43,363 nucleotides of DNA. Source: Actinacidiphila acididurans. Lineage in GTDB: Bacteria; Actinomycetota; Actinomycetes; Streptomycetales; Streptomycetaceae. This document shows positions 23,881 through 31,175 of the stretch, one piece after another. The notes under the pieces are model-generated. The model was not told the origin of the DNA. It saw only the letters and a program-made list of their open reading frames with translations, and searched no databases. Where the stretch lies: contig NZ_JADKYB010000039.1 of the NCBI RefSeq assembly GCF_016918855.1, positions 1 to 43,363 on the forward strand, in the 5' to 3' direction. Every line of letters begins with the position of its first letter. Positions within the stretch are counted from its first letter, which is position 1. The position numbers and the translations under genes were made by a program.

Positions 23881-25380
23881 TCACTGCGGCGCCCCCGCGG
23901 CGATCCGGGCCGTGCCGACGATCAGGTCGGCGCCGCCGAATTCCGGGTCGTCCAGTTCGGCGCCGTCGTCCACGGCGAAGAGCAGGGTGGGTTCGCCCTG
24001 GCGGTGGGCGGTGCCGACCGGCGGGGAGGCGGCGTGGACGGCGAGCAGGGCGATCAGGTAGGGCAGGTCGCCGTCGGCGGGGTGGCGCCGGCGGGCCTCG
24101 GCGAGCAGGCCGGACAGCCGGCGGGGGGCGTCGGCGGGCAGGTCGAGCAGGGCCAGGGCGGCTTCCAGCTGCTCGTCGGAGAAGCGGGAGTCGTCCGGGG
24201 TGGCGACCAGGTCGGGTTCGGGCATCTCGGCGCCCAGGTGGTCGCGTTCGGCGGGCGGGGTCAGCAGCAGCTCGACCAGGTCGGCGACGCGGACGGCCGC
24301 CGGGGTGCGCAGGCCCGCGCCGCGGGCGAAGTACACGTCGGTGACCCGGGTCGCCTGCTCGACGGGCAGCGGCAGCAGGGGCGCGACGAGCTGCCCGTAC
24401 AGGTCGAGGCCGGCCCGGGCGGGCGGGGCGGCGAACGCCTGCCGGTCCTGCTCGGCGCGGAAGAGCGGGCCGGCCTCCAGCAGCCGGGACTGGAGCTGGG
24501 TGTGCCGCCGGATGCAGTCCTTGACGATGTCGACGAGTTCGGCGGCGCGGCGCTTGTGCTCGGGGTCCTCCGCCTCGTCGCGCGCCTTGCGGATGTTGGT
24601 GAGGATCGCGTTCTCGTGCCGGTAGCGGTCGGCGACGTGGTCCAGGGCCTCGGCGATCATGTCCGGCACCCGGCGCAGCCAGTCCACCGCGCGGACATTG
24701 CGCCGGGTGGCCTCCAGGGTGCGGCGCAGCGTCTCCGCGTACTGCACCGTGCGGTAGCGGGCCTGTTCGGCGGCCAGTTGGGCGTCGGCGAGCCGGCCGC
24801 GGCTGATCAGCACCTCCAGCTTGACCTCGGCGGCGATCTGGGCGCTGGTGACGTCGGTGTCGAGGGCGCCGACCAGGACGTTGACCGCTTCGTCGGTGGT
24901 GCGCAGGTAGACGCCCCCGCCGGGGCCGGGCACCTCCTCGATCAGCTTGAAGTCGTAGTCCCGGCGCACATAGTGGCCGTCGGCGCCGAACGTGCCGTAG
25001 ACCGCGCGGAATCCGCGGTCGGCGCTGCCGACGTTGATCAGGTTCTCCAGCACCCAGCGGGCCACCCGCTCGTGTTCGGTCACGGTCCTGGCGGGCGCCT
25101 GGGCGGCGACCCGGGGCAGCAGGCGGGTCACTATCTGGTCGTGGTCGGCGCCGGTGTCGAAGTCCATGTGGAGGGTGACCAGGTCGATCGCGGCGAGCGC
25201 GATCTCGGCCATGGCGTACACCGAGTACTCGCCGGCCAGGTTGGCCTTGCGCGCGTCGAGGTCGTGCAGCGGCGCGGTGCAGGCCAGGGCCTTGAGCCGG
25301 CGGGCCAGGCCCTCGTCGGCCGCCGGCCCGGGAGCGGGCCGCACGGCGTCCGGCAGCGTGTACGGGACGGTCTGGGTCAC
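23881..25380 (-). CDS. Probable kleisin-like (MukF/JetA-like) subunit of the SMC operon
   Basis: This 499-residue, mostly helical protein is the first gene of the SMC operon. An N-terminal part (residues about 20-130) is followed by YVRRDYDFKLIEEV, TDEAVNVLVGALDTDV, and long charged helices (AELVDIVKDCIRRHTQLQSRLLEA). Size, helical content and position match MukF/JetA proteins, which bridge the SMC heads. No enzyme motif is visible. The GTG at 25380 is chosen because a TAGTGT -10 box ends seven bases before it, consistent with a leaderless mRNA; an in-frame ATG at 25410 is an alternative. The pxpABC operon is divergent. Confidence 0.72.
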   Translation of the reverse strand: MTQTVPYTLPDAVRPAPGPAADEGLARRLKALACTAPLHDLDARKANLAGEYSVYAMAEIALAAIDLVTLHMDFDTGADHDQIVTRLLPRVAAQAPARTVTEHERVARWVLENLINVGSADRGFRAVYGTFGADGHYVRRDYDFKLIEEVPGPGGGVYLRTTDEAVNVLVGALDTDVTSAQIAAEVKLEVLISRGRLADAQLAAEQARYRTVQYAETLRRTLEATRRNVRAVDWLRRVPDMIAEALDHVADRYRHENAILTNIRKARDEAEDPEHKRRAAELVDIVKDCIRRHTQLQSRLLEAGPLFRAEQDRQAFAAPPARAGLDLYGQLVAPLLPLPVEQATRVTDVYFARGAGLRTPAAVRVADLVELLLTPPAERDHLGAEMPEPDLVATPDDSRFSDEQLEAALALLDLPADAPRRLSGLLAEARRRHPADGDLPYLIALLAVHAASPPVGTAHRQGEPTLLFAVDDGAELDDPEFGGADLIVGTARIAAGAPQ

Positions 25381-25387
25381 ACCCCAC

Positions 25388-25393
25388 ACACTA
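25388..25393 (-). promoter_or_regulatory. Candidate -10 box for a leaderless SMC-operon transcript
   Basis: TAGTGT on the minus strand is followed by seven bases and then the GTG start of the kleisin-like gene. That spacing puts the transcription start on the start codon, the usual arrangement for leaderless Streptomyces mRNAs. No convincing -35 element is visible. Confidence 0.35.
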
Positions 25394-25546
25394 GGCGGTG
25401 CCTGCGACATCGGCCGAAACGGCGCGGACCGGCATGTGGCGGACGCCCGTTGTCGGTGGGGGATGCCATGATCGGTGCCCAGGGGGAGCGCCCGCTCTCC
25501 CGGTACGACGCGCAGGGCGCTGCCACCGGACCCCGGGGGGATCATC

Positions 25547-26308
25547 ATGACGGACGCGGTCGTCGATCTCAACGCCGACCTCGGCGAGGGGTTCGGCCGC
25601 TGGCGGCTCACCGACGACGAGGCGCTGCTGGACGTGGTGACCAGCGCGAATGTGGCGTGCGGCTTCCACGCGGGCGATCCGGTGACCATGCGGCGGGTGT
25701 GCGAGGCGGCGGTGCGGCGCGGGGTGCGGATCGGCGCGCAGGTCTCGTACCGGGACCTGGCGGGCTTCGGCCGCCGGGCGATGGACGTCCCGGCCGAGGA
25801 ACTGGCGGCCGAAGTGGCGTACCAGATCGGCGCGCTGGAGGTGTTCGCCCGGGCGGCGGGCGGCTCGGTGGCGTACGTCAAGCCGCACGGCGCGCTGTAC
25901 AACCGGGCGGTGCACGACGCCGAGCAGGCCGAGGCGGTGGTGGCGGGCGTGGCGCTGGCGGGCCGGCTGCCGGTGCTGGGGCTGCCGGGCTCGATGCTGC
26001 TGGCGGCGGCCGAGGGGGCCGGACTGCGCACGGTGGGCGAGGCGTTCGCGGACCGGGCGTACACCGCGGCGGGCACCCTGGTGCCGCGCGGCCGGCCGGG
26101 CGCGGTGATCGAGGCTCCGGACGAGGTGGTGGCCCGGTCGGTGGGGATCGCCCGGGACGGGGTGGTGACCGCGGACGGCGGGGAGCAGGTGAAGGTCGCG
26201 GCGCGTTCGCTGTGCGTGCACGGGGACACCCCGGGCGCTGCGCTGCTGGCGGCGCGGGTGCGGCGGGAGTTGGCGGCCGCCGGGATGCGGGTGGAGGCGT
26301 TCGTATGA
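25547..26308 (+). CDS. pxpA: 5-oxoprolinase subunit A (LamB/YcsF family)
   Basis: PxpA with PxpB and PxpC hydrolyses 5-oxoproline (pyroglutamate) to glutamate using ATP, removing a damage product of glutamine and glutamate. The 253-residue protein starts with the family hallmark DLNADLGEGFG, followed by SANVACGFHAGDP, GAQVSYRDLAGFGRR, YVKPHGALYN and DRAYTAAGTLVPR. The length is that of the family (about 250). The ATG at 25547 follows GGGGGG at a good distance. The stop overlaps the pxpB ATG as ATGA. Confidence 0.96.
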   Translation: MTDAVVDLNADLGEGFGRWRLTDDEALLDVVTSANVACGFHAGDPVTMRRVCEAAVRRGVRIGAQVSYRDLAGFGRRAMDVPAEELAAEVAYQIGALEVFARAAGGSVAYVKPHGALYNRAVHDAEQAEAVVAGVALAGRLPVLGLPGSMLLAAAEGAGLRTVGEAFADRAYTAAGTLVPRGRPGAVIEAPDEVVARSVGIARDGVVTADGGEQVKVAARSLCVHGDTPGAALLAARVRRELAAAGMRVEAFV

Positions 26309-26925
26309 CCGTACGGGTGCTGCCCGCGGGGGCGGACGGCGTGCTGGTGGAGGCCGAGGACGGCGACGCGGCCGAGGCGCTGCACGCGGAGTTGCTGCGG
26401 CGGCGGGCACTGGGGGAGTTCGCGGAGGTCACCGAGATCGTGCCGGCGGCGCGCACCGTGCTGGTGTGCGGGCTGGCCGATCCGCGGGCCTTTGCCGCGC
26501 AGGTGCGGTCCTGGCGGATACCGCCGGTGCCGCGGGACGGCGGCGCGGTGGTGGAGGTGCCGGTGCGGTTCGACGGGCCGGACCTGGCGGAGGTGGCGGC
26601 CGTGTGGGGGGTGGCCGAGGACGAGGTCGCGGGCATCGTGACCGGCACCGCGTTCCGGGTCGCCTTCTGCGGGTTCGCTCCCGGCTTCGGCTATCTGACC
26701 GGGTTGCCGCGGCAGTTGCGGGTGCCGCGCCGGTCCTCGCCGCGCACCAGTGTGCCGGCCGGCGCGGTGGCGCTGGCCGGGCCCTACGCGGGGGTGTACC
26801 CGCGGGCGTCGCCGGGCGGCTGGCAACTCGTCGGCACCACGCAGGCGTCGCTGTGGGATCCGGCGCGGGAGCCCGCGGCGCTGCTGACGCCGGGCGCCGG
26901 TGTGCGGTTCACGGCGGCGTCATGA
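26305..26925 (+). CDS. pxpB: 5-oxoprolinase subunit B (KipI-like)
   Basis: This 206-residue protein is the KipI/allophanate-hydrolase-subunit-1-like partner of PxpC. The family signatures are present: VEVPVRFDGPDLAEVA, FCGFAPGFGYLTGLP, PRTSVPAGAVALAG and PGGWQLVGTT. It overlaps pxpA and pxpC by four bases on each side (ATGA), so equal expression is likely. Confidence 0.95.
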   Translation: MTVRVLPAGADGVLVEAEDGDAAEALHAELLRRRALGEFAEVTEIVPAARTVLVCGLADPRAFAAQVRSWRIPPVPRDGGAVVEVPVRFDGPDLAEVAAVWGVAEDEVAGIVTGTAFRVAFCGFAPGFGYLTGLPRQLRVPRRSSPRTSVPAGAVALAGPYAGVYPRASPGGWQLVGTTQASLWDPAREPAALLTPGAGVRFTAAS

Positions 26926-27827
26926 CCGCGGCCCCCGAAACGCCCCTGGTAGAGCCGGTCCTGACGGTGGTGCGGGCCGGCGCGCTGACCACCGTGCAGG
27001 ACCTGGGCCGGCCCGGTCACGCGCACCTGGGCGTGCCGCGCTCGGGCGCGCTGGACCCGCCGGCGCTGCGGCTGGCCAACCGGCTGGTGGGCAATGCGGC
27101 GGACGCGGCCGGGCTGGAGACCACGATCAGCGGCTGCGCGTTGCGCCCCTCACGGCCGGTGGTGGTCGCGGTGACCGGCGCGCCCTGCCCGGTACGGGTG
27201 GGCGGGCGGCCGGCTGCGTGGGGGGCGCCGGTGCTGGTGCCGGCCGGGTCGGTGCTGGACGTGGGCGCGCCCTCGGGCGGCGGCCTGCGCAGCTATGTGG
27301 CGGTGGCGGGCGGGGTGGCGGTCCCGCGAGTGCTGGGCAGCCGCAGCACCGACCTGCTCTCGGGCCTGGGCCCCGAACCGCTGCGGGAGGGCGCGCGGTT
27401 GCCGGTGGGGCCGCGGCACGGGCCGAGCCGGGCGGCGGACGCGGTGCCGTATCCCGGTCCGGTACGGGAACTGGTGCTGCCGCTCGCGCCCGGGCCGCGG
27501 GACGACTGGTTCACCCCGCAGGCGCTGCGCACCCTGGTGACGGGCCGCTGGACGGTCTCGCCGGACTCCAACCGGATCGGGCTGCGCACGCTGGGCCCGG
27601 CGCTGGACCGGGCCCGGGACGGTGAACTGCCCAGTGAGGGCATGGTGCTGGGCGCCGTGCAGGTGCCGCCGGACGGCCGTCCGGTGGTGTTCCTCGCCGA
27701 TCATCCGACCACGGGCGGCTATCCGGTGATCGGGGTAGTGCCGGAGGGTTCGCTGCCCGCCGCGGCCCAGTCGCCGCCGGGCACCCGCATCCGGTTCGTG
27801 CTGCTGCGGCCGACCCGTTTGATGTAG
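26922..27827 (+). CDS. pxpC: 5-oxoprolinase subunit C (KipA-like)
   Basis: This 301-residue protein is the biotin-dependent-carboxyltransferase-fold/allophanate-hydrolase-subunit-2-like member: TTVQDLGRPGHAHLGVPRSG, LDPPALRLANRLVGN, GSRSTDLLSGLG, SPDSNRIGLRTLGP, and LADHPTTGGYPVIGVV close to the end. The length is normal (about 290-330). The ATG overlaps the pxpB stop. Its last 109 bases are antisense to the end of the SGNH hydrolase gene, and the conserved DHPTTGGYPVIG motif falls at the edge of that overlap. Confidence 0.95.
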   Translation: MTAAPETPLVEPVLTVVRAGALTTVQDLGRPGHAHLGVPRSGALDPPALRLANRLVGNAADAAGLETTISGCALRPSRPVVVAVTGAPCPVRVGGRPAAWGAPVLVPAGSVLDVGAPSGGGLRSYVAVAGGVAVPRVLGSRSTDLLSGLGPEPLREGARLPVGPRHGPSRAADAVPYPGPVRELVLPLAPGPRDDWFTPQALRTLVTGRWTVSPDSNRIGLRTLGPALDRARDGELPSEGMVLGAVQVPPDGRPVVFLADHPTTGGYPVIGVVPEGSLPAAAQSPPGTRIRFVLLRPTRLM

Positions 27828-28693
27828 ATCACCGGCGGCGGGGCGGTGAGACCGAGGACGTCCAGGGCGTTGGCGGTGGCCTCGTGGGCGGCGAAGTCCA
27901 GCAGGGGCGCGGTGCCCCGGGCCTCGTGCCGGTACTCCTCGGCGGCCAGCCGCAGCAGGTCGGGCAGCAGGTCGGTGCAGCGGTCCAGCACCCATTTGGT
28001 GCCGCGGGTGGCCATCCACAGCACGGAGGCGGCGGTGCCGGGCGCGGGTCCGTCGGGGTCGAGCCGGGGCGCGGGCCCGGTGGTCAGGCCGCGCGCGGCC
28101 AGCAGGGCGTGGAAGTCGCGGGCGAGCATGCGGTGGCCGATCTCGCTGGGGTGCAGGCGGTCGGCGCTCAGCGCCCCGGGACGGCTGGACCAGGGCATGT
28201 CGGCGGCGTGCAGGTGGATCGCGCCGTGGTGGGCGGACAGGGCGTGCACGGTGTCGTTGACCGCCCGCATCCGCCGGGCCAGCGGGCGGGACAGCGGCCA
28301 GGGCAGCCGCAGCACCGTGCCGGCGTCGGGCAGGCACGCGGTCAGCACCTCGGTGCCGGCCGCGCGCAGTTCCCCCATGGTGCGGTGCAGGTCGCGCGCG
28401 ACGGCGGCGATGTCGAAGCCGCCGCGCAGGGTGTCGTTGCCGCCGACCAGTACCGAGGCCAGGTGCGGGCGGTGCCGCAGGGCGGCGTCGAGCTGCGGCC
28501 CGGACACGTCGTAGGAACGGGCGCCGCTGGACGCGGTGTTGAGCACATCGGCGTCCCGCGGGTCGGCGACGACGCTCTCGGCGAGCAGCACCCCCCAGCC
28601 GCGCCAGCCGCCGCCGGGCCGCGGGTCGCCGAGGCCCTCGCTGAGCGAGTCGCCGAGCACGGCGAACCGTACCCGGCGGGTCTCCTCGTTCAT
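27719..28693 (-). CDS. SGNH/GDSL-family hydrolase
   Basis: This 324-residue protein is a serine esterase-like hydrolase. Block I is LGDSLSEG with nucleophile S16, block III is VGGNDTL, and block V is DRLHPSEIG with D178 and H181 as the remaining triad. No signal peptide is visible, so it should act in the cytoplasm. The catalytic domain ends near residue 205; the C-terminal 110 residues are an extension whose last 36 are encoded opposite pxpC. It is the third gene of an ATGA-coupled operon with two glycosyltransferases, suggesting that it trims or acylates/deacylates a glycoconjugate; that role is inference. Confidence 0.88.
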   Translation of the reverse strand: MNEETRRVRFAVLGDSLSEGLGDPRPGGGWRGWGVLLAESVVADPRDADVLNTASSGARSYDVSGPQLDAALRHRPHLASVLVGGNDTLRGGFDIAAVARDLHRTMGELRAAGTEVLTACLPDAGTVLRLPWPLSRPLARRMRAVNDTVHALSAHHGAIHLHAADMPWSSRPGALSADRLHPSEIGHRMLARDFHALLAARGLTTGPAPRLDPDGPAPGTAASVLWMATRGTKWVLDRCTDLLPDLLRLAAEEYRHEARGTAPLLDFAAHEATANALDVLGLTAPPPVIYIKRVGRSSTNRMRVPGGDWAAAGSEPSGTTPITG

Positions 28694-29880
28694 GACGGGA
28701 TCCGATCGGTGACGAGTCCGGCCGGGATCGCGGCGTCGTGGGCGGTCAGGAAGGCGGTCACGGCCGCCGGCCAGGTGTAGCGCTCGGCGCGGGCCCGGGC
28801 CCGGGCGCGCCGCTGCTCCTCGGGGACGTCGAGCAGCCGCCGTACGGCTTCGGCGAACTCGGCGGGCGTGGTCGCCGCAGCGCCGGCCGGCCCGATGATG
28901 GCCGGCAGGGCGGAGCGGCTGCTGGCGACCACCGGGGTGCCGCAGGCCATGGCCTCCAGCGCGGCCAGGCCGAAGGTCTCGACCGGTCCGGGGGCCAGGG
29001 CCACGTCGGCGCTGGCGAGCACCCCGGCCAGCTCGGCGCGGGAGGCGACGTGGCCGAGGAAGGCGACGGGCAGCCGGGCGTCCTTGGCGTGCTGGACCAG
29101 CCGGGGCCGCAGCGGTCCGTCGCCGGCCACCACCAGTGCCGCGTCGACTCCGCAGGCGCGCAGTTCGGCCAGTGCGTCCAGAGCGGTGTACGGGCGCTTC
29201 TCCGGGGACAGCCGGGAACACAGGGCGAGCAGGACCGGCGCGCCGAGGTCGCAGCGGGCCCGTACCTCCGCGCTCCGGAAGTCCGGCCGCCAGGTGTCCA
29301 GGTCGACGCCGAGCGGGGCGCGCACCACATTGCGGGCGCCGATGCGGGCGAACTCGGCCTCGGCCCACGCGGTGGTGCACACCACCTTGGTGTAGGCGTG
29401 GGCGGTACGGCGGTTGAGGGCGTCGGCCAGGCGGCGGGCGGCGCCGGACGGCACGCCCCAGGTGCCCAGGACGCCGTCGGCGCTCTCGTGGGAGACCATG
29501 ACGGACGGCACCCGGTGGCGCCGGGCCCACTCCCCCGTCCACCGCAGGGTGGTGCGGTCGGAGACCTCGAGCCGGTCGGGGGCCAGGGCGTTCAGCGCGG
29601 CCTCGACGGGTGCCCGGCGGGCCAGCACCCGGTAGCCGCCGGTGCCGGGGATCTCCGGTCCTGGCACGGTGATGACCCGGCCCTGCGGGGTCCGTTCGTC
29701 GCCTGCCTCGGGCCCCGGCACGATCAGCACCGGTTCGTGGCCGGCCGCCGCGTACCCCTCGCCCAGGTGGCGCAGGGCGGTGCGCAGGCCGCCGGAGGTG
29801 GGGGTGACGAAGTTGGCGACGCGGACGATCCGCAGGCCGCTGCGGGGGGCGCGCTCGAAGGGGACGGCGGTGCTGGTCAT
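28690..29880 (-). CDS. GT4-type glycosyltransferase
   Basis: This 396-residue GT-B enzyme has an N-terminal acceptor domain (NFVTPTSGGLRTALRHLGEGYAAAGHEP, APLGVDLDTWRP) and a C-terminal nucleotide-sugar domain (CSRLSPEKRPYTALDALA, VVAGDGPLR, and the EX7E-type motif in PVETFGLAALEAMACGTPVVAS). Donor and acceptor cannot be read from the sequence, though pairing with a MgtA-like mannosyltransferase makes GDP-mannose plausible. No membrane helix is seen. Start and stop each overlap a neighbour by ATGA, so the three genes form one tightly coupled operon. Confidence 0.92.
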   Translation of the reverse strand: MTSTAVPFERAPRSGLRIVRVANFVTPTSGGLRTALRHLGEGYAAAGHEPVLIVPGPEAGDERTPQGRVITVPGPEIPGTGGYRVLARRAPVEAALNALAPDRLEVSDRTTLRWTGEWARRHRVPSVMVSHESADGVLGTWGVPSGAARRLADALNRRTAHAYTKVVCTTAWAEAEFARIGARNVVRAPLGVDLDTWRPDFRSAEVRARCDLGAPVLLALCSRLSPEKRPYTALDALAELRACGVDAALVVAGDGPLRPRLVQHAKDARLPVAFLGHVASRAELAGVLASADVALAPGPVETFGLAALEAMACGTPVVASSRSALPAIIGPAGAAATTPAEFAEAVRRLLDVPEEQRRARARARAERYTWPAAVTAFLTAHDAAIPAGLVTDRIPS

Positions 29881-30998
29881 GCCGCGGCCTCCTGGCGCTC
29901 GCCGAGCACCTGGGCGTAGTGGTCGAGCAGTTGGTCGCCGACGGCCTCCCAGGTGCGGTCGGCGACGGCCGGCCGGGCCTGGCTGCCGTAGCGGACCCGC
30001 AGCCGCGGGTCGGCGTGCAGCAGGCGCACGGCGGCGCGCACCGCGGCGGGGTCGCCGGGCGGGACCAGCAGTCCGGTGCGGCCGTGGTCGACCAGGTCGA
30101 GCGGGCCGCCGGCCGCGGGGGCGATCACCGGCAGGCCGCTGGACATGGCCTCCTGGACGGTCTGGCAGAACGTCTCGAACGGGCCGGTGTGGCAGAACAC
30201 GTCCAGCGACGCGTAGATCCGGGCCAGGTCGGCGCCGGTGCGGCGGCCGAGGAAGACCGCGCCGGGCAGGGCGGCGCGCAGCGCGGGGGCGCTGGGGCCG
30301 TCGCCGACGATCACCACGCGCACACCGGGCAGGGCACAGGTCTCGGCGAGCAGTTCGACGTGCTTCTCCGGGGCGAGCCGGCCGACGTAGCCGACGATGA
30401 GCTCGCCGCGCGGGGCCAGTTCCCGGCGCAGCGCGTGGTCGCGGTGGCGCGGGTGGAAGCGCTCGGAGTCCACGCCGCGCGGCCACAGGTGGACCCGCGG
30501 GATGCCCTGGTCCTCCAGGGCGGTCATGGAGGCGCTGGAGGGGGCCAGGGTGCGCGCCGCGGCGGTGTGGACGGCGCGGATCCGGCGCCAGGCGGCGGAC
30601 TCCCCGGCGTTCAGGTAGGTCTTGGCGTATCCGGCCAGGTCGGTCTGGTAGACCGCGACGGCCGGGATGCGCAGCCGGGTCGCGGCGGCCAGGCCGCGGA
30701 CCCCGAGTACGAAGGGGCTGGCCAGGTGGACCAGGTCGGCGCGGTGGGCGGCGATGGCCGCGGCGGTGCGGCGGCCGGGCAGCGCCACCCGCACCTGCGG
30801 GTAGCCGGGGAGCGGGAGGGACGGGACCCGGACGACCGGGCAGGGGTCCTGTCCGGGGTCGGGCGGCTGGGGTCCGGCCGGGGCCACGACGAGCGGTTCG
30901 TGACCACGCTGGACAAGGTGCTCGGCCGTGCGCAGGGCACAGTGGGCCACCCCGTTGATGTCGGGTGGGAAGGACTCGGTGACGATGGCGACACGCAT
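29877..30998 (-). CDS. GT4 mannosyltransferase, MgtA (Rv0557)-type
   Basis: This 373-residue protein closely resembles, from memory, mycobacterial and corynebacterial MgtA (formerly PimB), a GDP-mannose-dependent alpha-mannosyltransferase of glycolipid synthesis. Shared stretches are RVAIVTESFPPDINGVA, LVHLASPF, VYQTDLAGYA, GYVGRLAPEKHVELLAE and ETFCQTVQEAMSSGLPVIAP. It is cytoplasmic or peripheral at the membrane. It begins the three-gene glycosyl operon. The ATG at 30998 has a poor ribosome binding site; a TAAGAT -10-like box lies upstream at 31046-31041 on the minus strand. Confidence 0.92.
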   Translation of the reverse strand: MRVAIVTESFPPDINGVAHCALRTAEHLVQRGHEPLVVAPAGPQPPDPGQDPCPVVRVPSLPLPGYPQVRVALPGRRTAAAIAAHRADLVHLASPFVLGVRGLAAATRLRIPAVAVYQTDLAGYAKTYLNAGESAAWRRIRAVHTAAARTLAPSSASMTALEDQGIPRVHLWPRGVDSERFHPRHRDHALRRELAPRGELIVGYVGRLAPEKHVELLAETCALPGVRVVIVGDGPSAPALRAALPGAVFLGRRTGADLARIYASLDVFCHTGPFETFCQTVQEAMSSGLPVIAPAAGGPLDLVDHGRTGLLVPPGDPAAVRAAVRLLHADPRLRVRYGSQARPAVADRTWEAVGDQLLDHYAQVLGERQEAAA

Positions 30999-31064
30999 AC
31001 GGTGGTTGTCGCCGGGCTGGACGTTGTCAGGGCCACGTGGATCTTACCCGGAGGGGAACGCCCC

Positions 31065-31175
31065 ATGAGCGTTGGGACACGCGAGCCCACCTGGGCGTCG
31101 TCATGTGCGACGCTGTGCCGCCGGGCGGGTCCCGGCGGTCACCCGGACATCACCTGGCGGAGCCGCCGGAGCTGA
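31065..31175 (+). CDS. Possible 36-residue small protein (uncertain)
   Basis: ATG at 31065 follows GGAGGGG at an ideal eight-base spacing and opens a 37-codon frame with mostly G/C third positions, ending at 31175. It is rich in Arg, Trp and Cys and resembles nothing recognised. The end overlaps the convergent HEAT-like gene by 26 bases. It is listed because of the strong ribosome binding site in a region otherwise empty of genes. Confidence 0.25.
   Translation: MSVGTREPTWASSCATLCRRAGPGGHPDITWRSRRS

Noticed and set aside
18040..25380. Complete Wadjet (JetABCD) defence system
   Set aside because: No JetD/TOPRIM-like gene is present on either side, and the partner assignments rest mainly on position, so only a MukBEF/Wadjet-like architecture is claimed.
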